Shown here: positions 1 through 6,240 of the stretch, piece by piece | Layout of the letters: every line of letters begins with the position of its first letter | Numbering within the stretch: position 1 is the stretch's first letter | Assembly (NCBI GenBank): GCA_030642125.1 | Contig: DAOWOJ010000016.1 | Coordinates: 1-7,522 of the forward strand | Reading direction: 5' to 3' | DNA length: 7,522 nucleotides | Origin: Candidatus Aenigmatarchaeota archaeon | GTDB taxonomy: Archaea; Aenigmatarchaeota; Aenigmatarchaeia; DAOWOJ01 | Made by a program: the position numbers and the translations under genes | Notes under the pieces: generated by a model | What the model saw: only the letters and a program-made list of their open reading frames with translations | Told to the model about the DNA's origin: nothing | Database searches by the model: none

Positions 1-89
1 TCAACTTTAAAATATTTTTTAGATTCTTCTAGTATTCTTTTAGTGGAATAACTAATTGCATTTTTACCAGAACCAATAATTGCTATCAT
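1..89 (-). CDS. rimK: RimK-like ATP-grasp ligase, N-terminal fragment
   Basis: Only the first 29 codons are inside the window; the rest lies beyond the left edge. The peptide begins MIAIIGSGKN and continues with the pattern YSTKRILEES. This resembles the start of RimK/LysX-type ligases, which open with a hydrophobic strand (M-x-I-A-I-L-S) followed by a Y-S-x-x-R-L-x-E-A helix. Known family members add amino acids such as glutamate to the C-terminus or a side chain of a target protein or cofactor (ribosomal protein S6, LysW, coenzyme F420). The ATP-grasp domain cannot be seen here. The ATG at 89-87 is preferred because the overlapping ATG five bases upstream runs into a stop after two codons. 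The gene follows the protease gene on the same strand after a 34 bp gap, which strengthens the call because such proteases commonly neighbour rimK. No clear Shine-Dalgarno sequence is seen. The exact substrate cannot be predicted. Confidence 0.6.
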   Translation of the reverse strand, partial: MIAIIGSGKNAISYSTKRILEESKKYFKV

Positions 90-123
90 ATCATTAAATT
101 GCTTATTTAGAAAGTATAAATAA

Positions 124-459
124 TTATTTTTTGTTTAGATCTATTGTAAAATACTTTTTTATCATATTTCTACCTATTAAAATCTTTTCTGAGAATTTTT
201 CTCTATCTTCTATATTAGCTGTTGTTAAGAATGTCTTGTTTTTTATTTTTATTTTTATTTTTACTACTGGTCTTCTTACATAATATCCATTTGATGAAGA
301 TAAAATTTTTACTGATTTTATTATAGGTCCTAGACCAATTTTTGCTGCTATTTTTGTGTCTATACTATTGCCACTAGATCCTGTATCAAATTTGGCTAAA
401 GTATTAAATTTTCCATTTTTGCCTATAATAATTATATTTTCAGAAAAACCAACTTTCAA
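124..459 (-). CDS. RimK-associated retropepsin-like protease (COG4067 / Zn_protease family)
   Basis: This is a 111-residue protein of the small family labelled 'putative ATP-dependent zinc protease', whose fold and motifs resemble retroviral aspartyl proteases. Residues 25-34 read DTGSSGNSID, matching the family's D-T-G-A-x-x-S-S-I-D active-site loop with D25 as the candidate catalytic aspartate. Near the C-terminus DRE (85-87) and ILIGR (93-97), followed by a final F-T-I-D strand, match the conserved DR...LLGR...vD block. One retropepsin unit per chain implies activity as a dimer. It is cytosolic, with no signal peptide or membrane segment. The start is TTG at 459-457: no in-frame ATG or GTG exists upstream before a stop, and an AGGTGG ribosome site lies 7 bases before it. 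It probably shares a transcript with the rimK-like gene downstream, so a role in trimming or regulating RimK-added tails is plausible but inferred. The loop has S-S-G-N where A-x-R-S or A-x-x-S is more usual. Confidence 0.75.
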   Translation of the reverse strand: MKVGFSENIIIIGKNGKFNTLAKFDTGSSGNSIDTKIAAKIGLGPIIKSVKILSSSNGYYVRRPVVKIKIKIKNKTFLTTANIEDREKFSEKILIGRNMIKKYFTIDLNKK

Positions 460-466
460 TTTACAT

Positions 467-472
467 CCACCT
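467..472 (-). promoter_or_regulatory. Shine-Dalgarno site for the TTG-started protease gene
   Basis: On the minus strand AGGTGG stands 7 bases before the TTG at 459-457. It matches the AGGTG core complementary to the archaeal 16S rRNA 3' end. It decides the start, because the nearby ATG (466-464) reads straight into TAA and the overlapping GTG frame stops within five codons. Confidence 0.55.
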
Positions 473-578
473 AATTGAAAATTGTTGATTTTTAAAGATA
501 AAAACTTATTTTTTTTTAAAAAAAACGTATTTTATGATATAATTGCATAAAATATATATCAATTTTAAACAAAAATTC

Positions 579-594
579 AGAAATCGATATTTCT
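579..594. repeat. Short inverted repeat upstream of hisS
   Basis: AGAAAT and ATTTCT form 6 bp perfect arms around a four-base CGAT loop, 64-79 bases before the hisS ATG. It could be a regulator binding site or a small RNA hairpin if transcription starts upstream. In DNA this AT-rich, such a repeat can also arise by chance. Confidence 0.3.
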
Positions 595-636
595 AATATA
601 ATTAATTTTGAATTAAAAATTAATTATAATAATTTA

Positions 637-644
637 TTATAAAA
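637..644 (+). promoter_or_regulatory. Candidate TATA box for hisS
   Basis: TTATAAAA resembles the archaeal TATA consensus. Its centre is about 26 bases upstream of the second in-frame ATG of hisS (667) and about 17 bases upstream of the first (658). Archaeal transcription normally begins about 25-27 bases after the TATA centre, so this box would give a leaderless message starting at or near the ATG at 667. No Shine-Dalgarno sequence is present before either ATG, which fits a leaderless start. A second AT-rich stretch (622-629) could instead serve the 658 start. Confidence 0.4.
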
Positions 645-657
645 GACCAATTCATAG

Positions 658-1944
658 ATGACCATTATGAAAATAGATAAATTAAAGGGAACAGAAAATT
701 ATAATGTTAAAGAACAAATTTTAAGAAATAAAATTACATATACAATAAAAACAACTTTAGAAAAATATGGATTTAATCCGATCGAAACACCAATCTTACA
801 GACGTATTCTTTACTTTCTTCAAAATATTGCGGAGGCGAAGAAATTCTAAATGAATGCTACAAACTAAAGGATCGTGGAAATAGGAATATTGGTCTTAGA
901 TATGAATTAACAATTACTCTTGCGCAATTCATTTCTGAAAATAAAGACATAAAAATACCTTTCAAAAAATATGAGATTGGAAAAATTTTTAGAGATGGTC
1001 CAGTAAAAAAATCTAGATATAGAGAATTCACTCAAATTGATTTTGATATTATTGGAGCTAAATCAGGTTTACCTGAAATTGAAATCTTATCGATTTATGA
1101 ACAAGTTTTCAAGAAATTAAATATAAACATCAATATTAGATTAAATAACAGAAAAATATTGTTTGATATACTTGAATATGCCGGTATTCCTAATAATTTG
1201 AATACTCAAAATTCAATTATTTTAACTATAGATAAATTAGAAAAAATAGGTGCAACAAAAGTTAAAAAAGAGTTATTAAAAAAAGGATTAAATGATAAAC
1301 AAATACAATTAATTTTCGATGTTATAGAAATTAAAGGAAATAATGAAGAAATTTTAACAAAATTTTCAGAAATATTAAAAACTAAAAACGCAGAGAAAAA
1401 TATAGAAGAACTTTACAGAATTTTAGATATTGGCAAATCGTATAATTTGAAAAGTTTGGTTTTATCACCTTCTCTGGCCAGAGGATTAAATTATTATACA
1501 GGAACAATTTATGAAGTTTTTCAAAAATCTGGAACAAATTCATCGCTTGCTGCTGGAGGAAGATATGATGAAATGCTTTCAAAATTTTTTGGTAGAGATC
1601 TTCCTTGTGTTGGAGGTTCTTTTGGATTAGATTCAATATCTTGCATCTTGAAACCAGATAAGCTATCGAATGTTCAAATATATTTAATACCTATTAAAAT
1701 TTCAGAACATAAGTTTTTACCAATTTTAATTGAATTAAGAAAAAATTTCAACGTAGATTTTGATTTATCTAACAGAGGCATAAAAAAAAATCTAGAGTTT
1801 GCTGACAAAAAAAATATTCCATTTTGCATTATTGTAGGACAAAATGAATTAAATTCAGGAAAATTAAATCTGAAAAATATGGTCACAAGACAAGAAAAAA
1901 AATTGAGTTTGAAAGAAATCATTGAATTAATTAAAAATAATTAA
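658..1944 (+). CDS. hisS: Histidyl-tRNA synthetase
   Basis: This class II enzyme (428 residues, normal length) charges tRNA-His with histidine using ATP in the cytosol. The N-terminal KGTENY (10-15) corresponds to the family KGTRDF block. Motif 1 lies around residues 37-53 and LRYELT is at 80-85. Motif 2 (110-133) reads FRDGP...SRYREFTQIDFD, the archaeal-style version. The histidine-specific HisA block is LARGLNYYTG (273-282), followed by AAGGRYD (298-304). Motif 3 is around 316-330, and the C-terminal anticodon-binding domain spans about 338-428. Two oddities stand out: HisA has N277 where the family usually has D (RGLDYY), and motif 3 reads FGLDSI, lacking the usual E-R pair. Arginine is AGA in 14 of 16 cases. 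The start may be the second ATG (667, MKIDKLKG) by TATA spacing; 658 is the longest frame. nifJ follows after 27 bp and may be co-transcribed. Confidence 0.95.
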   Translation: MTIMKIDKLKGTENYNVKEQILRNKITYTIKTTLEKYGFNPIETPILQTYSLLSSKYCGGEEILNECYKLKDRGNRNIGLRYELTITLAQFISENKDIKIPFKKYEIGKIFRDGPVKKSRYREFTQIDFDIIGAKSGLPEIEILSIYEQVFKKLNININIRLNNRKILFDILEYAGIPNNLNTQNSIILTIDKLEKIGATKVKKELLKKGLNDKQIQLIFDVIEIKGNNEEILTKFSEILKTKNAEKNIEELYRILDIGKSYNLKSLVLSPSLARGLNYYTGTIYEVFQKSGTNSSLAAGGRYDEMLSKFFGRDLPCVGGSFGLDSISCILKPDKLSNVQIYLIPIKISEHKFLPILIELRKNFNVDFDLSNRGIKKNLEFADKKNIPFCIIVGQNELNSGKLNLKNMVTRQEKKLSLKEIIELIKNN

Positions 1945-1971
1945 TAAAATAGAGGGAAAATAATATTATAT

Positions 1972-4900
1972 ATGAAAAGACAAATGACAACTATTGATGG
2001 AAACGAAGCAGCTGCTTATTCAGCATATTATATCAATGATATATCAATTATATATCCAATAACACCATCTTCTCCTATAGCTGAACATATTGATAAATGG
2101 TCAGCAAATTGTAAACAAAATATTTGGGGTACTGTTCCAAGTATTACAGAAATGCAAAGCGAAGCTGGAGCAGCTGGTGCTCTGCACGGATCTATTCAAA
2201 GAGGAGCACTCACTACTACTTTTACAGCATCTCAAGGATTGCTACTGATGATCCCTAATATGTTCAAAATAGCCGGTGAATTAACTCCCACTCTATTTCA
2301 CGTTGCTGCTCGTACAGTAGCAACACATGCTCTTTCAATTTTTTGTGATCATAGTGATGTCATGGCAACACGTTCTACTGGATTTGCAATATTATCATCT
2401 TCAACTGTTCAAGAAATTTTAGATTTTGGGATTATTGCTCAAGCAGCTACTTTAGAATCTAGAATTCCATTTCTACATTTTTTCGATGGTTTTCGTAAAT
2501 CTCATGAAATTTCAAAAGTTGAATTACCTTCTATAGAAGACATGAGAACAATGATAGATAACAACTTAGTAGTATCGCACAGAAATAGAGCATTATCTCC
2601 TGACAACCCATTCATACGCGGAACTGCTCAAAACCCTGATACTTTTTTTCAGGAACGAGAAACAGTGAATTCTTTTTATATCTCCTGTCCTGACATAGTG
2701 CAAAAAGCAATGGATAAATTTTCTGATCTCGTTGGAAGAAAATATTCATTATTTCAATATTTTGGTTCACCAGAAGCAGATAGAGTTATAGTACTAATGG
2801 GATCTGGTGCAGAAGCTGCACAAGAAACAGCAGAATATTTAATTTCAAAACATAATGAAAAAGTTGGAATTATCAAAGTTAATTTATATCGACCATTTTC
2901 TGTAAAACATTTCATAAATTCTTTGCCAAAGACAATTAAGACAATTGCTGTTCTTGATAGAACAAAAGAACCAGGTGCTGTTGGTGAACCTTTGTATGTT
3001 GATGTTTTATCATCTATAGGAGAATCTAGATCTTATTTTAATGATAATTCATTTCCTAGAGTTATAGGCGGACGTTATGGTCTATCTTCTAAAGAATTCA
3101 CTCCTGGAATGATAAAAGCTGTATTCGATGAAATGAATAAAGACATGCCAAAAAATCATTTTACTATTGGCATAAATGATGATATAACTTACACAAGCTT
3201 AGAGTTTGATAAAAATTTTTCTATAGAACCTATTGATAGAACACGCGCTATTTTTTATGGTTTGGGATCTGATGGAACTGTTGGCGCTTCAAAAAGTTCA
3301 ATAAAAATTATAGGAAAAGAGACTAATAATTATGTTCAAGGATATTTTGTATTCGATTCAAGAAAAGCTGGTTCTTTGACAATTTCTCATTTAAGATTTG
3401 GTAAAGATCCAATACATTCTCCTTATTTGATTACTACAGCAAATTTTGTTGCTTGTCATCAATTTTCATTCTTAAATCGTTTTGATATTCTAAAAGAAGC
3501 AGAACCTGGTTCTACATTTTTGTTAAATTCTCAATATTCTCATGAAGATGTATGGAATCATTTACCAATAACGACTCAAAAACACATAATCGATAAAAAA
3601 TTAAAATTTTACACTATAAACGCGTATAAAATTGCTAAAGAAGCTGGTTTGGGTGTCCGCATAAATACAATCATGCAAACATGTTTCTTTTTACTTACCG
3701 ATGTAATCGAAAATGAAAAAGCATTGTCATTAATAAAAGATAGTATAAAGGAAAATTACTCTAAGAAAGGAGAATCTGTTGTAAATATTAATTTTTCTGT
3801 TGTCGACATGACAAAAGATAATTTATATGAAGTAAAAGTTCCTAAAGACGTTACCAGTGATTTCGATATTAGTTCTCCTGTTCCTAAAGAAGCACCAGAA
3901 TTTGTTCAAAAAGTTACATCAAAAATGTTATGTATGGAAGGAGATGAATTACCATCTAGCGCGTTTCCTTGTAATGGAACATTTCCATCTGGTACTACAA
4001 AATGGGAAAAGAGAAATATAGGAACAGATATCCCTGTATGGGATCCAGATACATGCATACAATGTGGTAAATGTTCATTGGTTTGTCCTCATGCATCAAT
4101 TCGCGCTAAAGTATATGATAAAACAAAACTTTCAAATTTTCCTGAAACATTCAAATCTACTAATGCTAAACGCGATATTTTTAATGGAATGCATTTCACA
4201 ATTCAAGTTTCTCCACGTGATTGTACTAGTTGTGGTCTTTGCGTTGAAATGTGTCCAGCTAAAAATATGAAAAATAAAGATCTAAAAGCTATCAACATGG
4301 AATCTAAATCACAAGTCATCAAAGATCAGGAACATAATAATTGGAATTTTTTCTTAAATATACCTGAGATTGATCGCAGTAAACTTAAATTGAATCTTGT
4401 TAATGATATACAATTTTTGATGCCTTTATTCGAATTTTCTGGAGCATGCGCAGGATGCGGAGAAACACCGTATCTTAAATTATTAAGTCAATTGTTTGGT
4501 GACAGATCAATAATAGCAAATGCGACAGGATGTTCATCTATATACGGAGGGAATCTACCAACAACTTCATGGACATCAAATAATGAAAATCTTGGTCCAG
4601 CATGGTCAAATTCTTTATTCGAAGATAATGCTGAATTTGGATTAGGAATGCGTTTAGCATTGGATAAACAAATAGAATATGCAAATGAACTATTAGACCG
4701 TTTATCTAATTCACTTGGAAATGAATTTGTATATAAATTAAAAAATGCTGATCAAACAACAGAATCAGGAATTTATGAACAACGTAAAAGAATAAAAGAA
4801 CTAAAACAAAAGCTGGAAAAATTGAATATTTATGAAGCTAGAGAATTATATAGCTTAGCTGATGTGCTAGTTAAAAAGGATGTTTGGATCGTTGGTGGTG

Positions 4901-5535
4901 ATGGTTGGGCATACGATATTGATTATGGTGGATTGGATCATGTTATCGCATCTAATAAAAATGTCAATATTTTAGTATTAGACACAGAAGTTTATTCAAA
5001 TACAGGAGGACAGATGTCAAAAGCAACACCAATGGGTGCAATAGCGAAATTTGCTGAAAGCGGCAAACGACAATCAAAAAAGGATTTAGCTATGATGGCT
5101 ATGTCTTATGGAAATGTATATGTAGCACGCGTAGCAATGGGAGCGAATGATTTTCATACTGTTAAAGCATTTTTAGAGGCAGAGGCATATAATGGTCCAT
5201 CAATTATAATAGCATATTGTCATTGTATAGCTCACGGTTACGATCTAAAATACGGAATGAGACAACAGAAAAAAGCTGTTGATACTGGATATTGGCCTTT
5301 GATGCGATTTGATCCAACTCTAATAAAACAAAACAAAAACCCATTACAATTAGATTCTAAATTACTCGGAATACCATTAGAGGAATATGTATATAATGAA
5401 TCTCGTTATAAAGCATTATTAGATTCAAAACCTGAGATATCAAAGAAACTCATAAAATGTTCACAAGAGCATTTATTAAGACGCTATAAATTATACGAAT
5501 ATTTGGCTAATATGCCCATGGACAATGATAAATAA
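1972..5535 (+). CDS. nifJ: Pyruvate:ferredoxin (flavodoxin) oxidoreductase, single-chain
   Basis: This 1187-residue enzyme oxidises pyruvate with CoA to acetyl-CoA and CO2 and passes electrons to ferredoxin or flavodoxin. All domains are fused: TPP/pyruvate domain (about 1-250), domain II (about 260-410), CoA/gamma-like domain (about 425-630), a two-cluster ferredoxin domain (about 685-770) and the C-terminal TPP-binding domain (about 820-1187). Residues expected from the Desulfovibrio africanus enzyme are present: T31 in YPITPSSP, E64, R114, and N1010 in YSNTGGQ. The ferredoxin cysteines are 695/698/701/705 and 751/754/757/761. The proximal-cluster cysteines are 826, 829, 854 and 1085, at a constant offset of 14 from the D. 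africanus positions. GDGWAYD (976-982) is the TPP/Mg loop. The enzyme looks complete and active. The start has only a weak GAGGG 15 bases upstream; a second Met (codon 5) is possible. Most archaea use a multi-subunit enzyme, so a bacterial origin by transfer is likely; 22 of 42 arginines are CGN, unlike hisS (1 of 16). It is 27 bp downstream of hisS. Confidence 0.97.
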   Translation: MKRQMTTIDGNEAAAYSAYYINDISIIYPITPSSPIAEHIDKWSANCKQNIWGTVPSITEMQSEAGAAGALHGSIQRGALTTTFTASQGLLLMIPNMFKIAGELTPTLFHVAARTVATHALSIFCDHSDVMATRSTGFAILSSSTVQEILDFGIIAQAATLESRIPFLHFFDGFRKSHEISKVELPSIEDMRTMIDNNLVVSHRNRALSPDNPFIRGTAQNPDTFFQERETVNSFYISCPDIVQKAMDKFSDLVGRKYSLFQYFGSPEADRVIVLMGSGAEAAQETAEYLISKHNEKVGIIKVNLYRPFSVKHFINSLPKTIKTIAVLDRTKEPGAVGEPLYVDVLSSIGESRSYFNDNSFPRVIGGRYGLSSKEFTPGMIKAVFDEMNKDMPKNHFTIGINDDITYTSLEFDKNFSIEPIDRTRAIFYGLGSDGTVGASKSSIKIIGKETNNYVQGYFVFDSRKAGSLTISHLRFGKDPIHSPYLITTANFVACHQFSFLNRFDILKEAEPGSTFLLNSQYSHEDVWNHLPITTQKHIIDKKLKFYTINAYKIAKEAGLGVRINTIMQTCFFLLTDVIENEKALSLIKDSIKENYSKKGESVVNINFSVVDMTKDNLYEVKVPKDVTSDFDISSPVPKEAPEFVQKVTSKMLCMEGDELPSSAFPCNGTFPSGTTKWEKRNIGTDIPVWDPDTCIQCGKCSLVCPHASIRAKVYDKTKLSNFPETFKSTNAKRDIFNGMHFTIQVSPRDCTSCGLCVEMCPAKNMKNKDLKAINMESKSQVIKDQEHNNWNFFLNIPEIDRSKLKLNLVNDIQFLMPLFEFSGACAGCGETPYLKLLSQLFGDRSIIANATGCSSIYGGNLPTTSWTSNNENLGPAWSNSLFEDNAEFGLGMRLALDKQIEYANELLDRLSNSLGNEFVYKLKNADQTTESGIYEQRKRIKELKQKLEKLNIYEARELYSLADVLVKKDVWIVGGDGWAYDIDYGGLDHVIASNKNVNILVLDTEVYSNTGGQMSKATPMGAIAKFAESGKRQSKKDLAMMAMSYGNVYVARVAMGANDFHTVKAFLEAEAYNGPSIIIAYCHCIAHGYDLKYGMRQQKKAVDTGYWPLMRFDPTLIKQNKNPLQLDSKLLGIPLEEYVYNESRYKALLDSKPEISKKLIKCSQEHLLRRYKLYEYLANMPMDNDK

Positions 5536-5593
5536 AATCTTATATATCAAATAACTGATTCAAACTAGAAAAATAATAATATACCGAAAGATA

Positions 5594-5601
5594 TTTATAT
5601 A
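5594..5601 (+). promoter_or_regulatory. Archaeal TATA box of the orphan repeat gene
   Basis: TTTATATA matches the archaeal TATA consensus TTTAWATA exactly, with a purine-rich CGAAAG element just upstream (5585-5590) that could serve as BRE. Transcription would start near 5623-5625, ten bases before the ATG at 5634 and after the ATG at 5613. The orphan therefore seems to have its own promoter rather than depending on read-through from nifJ. Confidence 0.6.
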
Positions 5602-5625
5602 CTACATTACAAATGTTACTTATAA

Positions 5626-5630
5626 GTGAT
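5626..5630 (+). promoter_or_regulatory. Shine-Dalgarno site that sets the orphan start at 5634
   Basis: GTGAT lies three bases before the ATG at 5634. It is part of the GGTGAT anti-16S sequence and has the same three-base spacing as the full AGGTGAT before map. The upstream ATG at 5613 has no comparable site. Confidence 0.5.
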
Positions 5631-5633
5631 AAA

Positions 5634-6179
5634 ATGAATAAAATTGATTATGATATTTTATATGATGCAATTTTAGGTACTTCTTATACTACTAGTGGAA
5701 CTCCATTTACTCTTCCAATTACTAGTGGAGACTATAACGAAAGAATGAAAAAAGATAATTATGAATACGGGTTTATTTTTGATTTTTCTTGTTTTACTAA
5801 TAACGCTTCTGATATTTCTTATTATATAAACCCTTCTACAACTAGATCAGAAGAAAACGATAATGAAACTACTAATCATATTCCTGAAAATACTAGTTCT
5901 AATGGTGTTCCTGGATCTGGATATAAAAACTCTACCACAACTGGATCAGAAAAAAAAGATGATAAACAAGAAAGAATAATTGAAATATATTTTTCAGATG
6001 ATAATAAACAGGCATATATTACTCCAGCTCCTGAAAATACATTATTAATATCTGCAGATGATAATAAACAGACATATGATGATAAACAGGCATATATTAC
6101 TCCGGCTCCTGATAATATAATTGCGTATATTCTATATGATTCACAAAAACGTAAGTTATTAACAACAGACAAGAAATAA
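5634..6179 (+). CDS. Uncharacterised low-complexity repeat protein
   Basis: I do not recognise this family. From the ATG at 5634 it is 181 residues (188 from 5613); the shorter form is preferred because the TATA box (5594-5601) and GTGAT site (5626-5630) fit only the later start. The N-terminal 70 residues are Tyr/Asp/Ile-rich with a possible small folded part (NYEYGFIFDFSCF). The rest is rich in Ser, Thr, Asn, Asp, Lys and Pro and looks disordered. Residues 122-135 (DDNKQAYITPAPEN) are repeated as DDNKQTY (142-148) plus DDKQAYITPAPDN (149-161). Two STT...SE(E/K) segments are also related. No signal peptide, membrane helix or catalytic motif is evident, and a single cysteine is present. It is transcribed from its own promoter and converges on map. 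The almost identical repeats keep the frame, and their one mismatch in the longest pair is synonymous, which supports a real, fast-evolving gene. A role in binding or adhesion is possible but unsupported. Confidence 0.6.
   Translation: MNKIDYDILYDAILGTSYTTSGTPFTLPITSGDYNERMKKDNYEYGFIFDFSCFTNNASDISYYINPSTTRSEENDNETTNHIPENTSSNGVPGSGYKNSTTTGSEKKDDKQERIIEIYFSDDNKQAYITPAPENTLLISADDNKQTYDDKQAYITPAPDNIIAYILYDSQKRKLLTTDKK
5690..5729 (+). repeat. Ten-base direct repeat 30 bp apart inside the orphan gene
   Basis: TACTAGTGGA occurs at 5690-5699 and 5720-5729, exactly ten codons apart, encoding a repeated T-S-G element (TTSGTPF and PITSGD). It is one of three sets of in-frame repeats in this gene. Confidence 0.5.
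5838..5956 (+). repeat. Imperfect direct repeat 99 bp apart inside the orphan gene
   Basis: ACAACTAGATCAGAAGAAAA (5838-5857) and ACAACTGGATCAGAAAAAAA (5937-5956) differ at two of 20 bases and are 33 codons apart. They encode TTRSEE and TTGSEK, linking the Ser/Thr-rich stretch to the acidic/lysine stretch. Confidence 0.55.
5995..6117 (+). repeat. Nested in-frame direct repeats near the 3' end of the orphan gene
   Basis: A 16-base sequence beginning CAGATGATAATAAACA is identical at 5995-6010 and 6055-6070. A 31-base sequence containing ACAGGCATATATTACTCC is at 6004-6034 and again at 6082-6112 with one change, a synonymous CCA to CCG proline codon. The second copy carries an extra short DDKQ duplication. 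Spacings of 60 and 78 bp are whole codons. A further GATGATAAACA at 5959-5969 looks like a degenerate unit. The pattern fits recent slippage or unequal recombination that preserved the frame. Confidence 0.8.
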
Positions 6180-6240
6180 GTATATAATAGTAGTACATAT
6201 TTACTCAAGTTTAGAACTCTTAATACTAAAAATACATAAA

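Larger units (their letters stand above)
460..657. promoter_or_regulatory. Divergent AT-rich intergenic region with promoters both ways
   Basis: This 198 bp spacer separates the minus-strand protease/rimK pair from plus-strand hisS and is the only place in the window for both promoters. It holds an ATATATAT stretch (552-559) that can act as a TATA box on either strand, a T9A8 tract (509-525), a small inverted repeat (579-594), and a TTATAAAA box close to hisS (637-644). The region is so AT-rich that no single TATA assignment is secure for the minus-strand genes. No coding region or RNA gene is recognised. Confidence 0.5.

Noticed and set aside
509..525. T9A8 tract in the intergenic spacer as a terminator or special element.
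   Set aside because: Homopolymer runs are expected at this base composition, and neither flanking gene ends here; both start from this spacer.
1382..1922. Two minus-strand open frames (1382-1636 and 1674-1922) inside hisS.
   Set aside because: They lie opposite well-conserved hisS motifs and have Phe/Leu/Asn-rich translations typical of the reverse of A-rich coding DNA.
4064..4270. A 68-codon plus-strand frame inside nifJ.
   Set aside because: It overlaps the ferredoxin domain of nifJ in another frame; its cysteines come from out-of-frame reading of the same region.
5995..6117. CRISPR-like or minisatellite array.
   Set aside because: The repeats are few, unequal in spacing, in frame and within a coding sequence; there are no regular unique spacers.
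5876..6208. Minus-strand open frame of 110 codons with a hydrophobic, repeat-bearing translation.
   Set aside because: It is antisense to the orphan gene, and its repeats and hydrophobicity follow directly from the complementary codons. It lacks a ribosome site, and the plus frame has TATA and Shine-Dalgarno signals.
6208..6218. AGTT-TAG-AACT mini-hairpin between the orphan and map.
   Set aside because: The arms are only four base pairs and no T-tract follows on the plus strand, so a terminator call is not justified.
6228..6232. Five-T run on the minus strand after map as an intrinsic terminator.
   Set aside because: The run is short, no convincing hairpin precedes it, and such runs are frequent in this DNA. 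A terminator for map may be here but cannot be supported.
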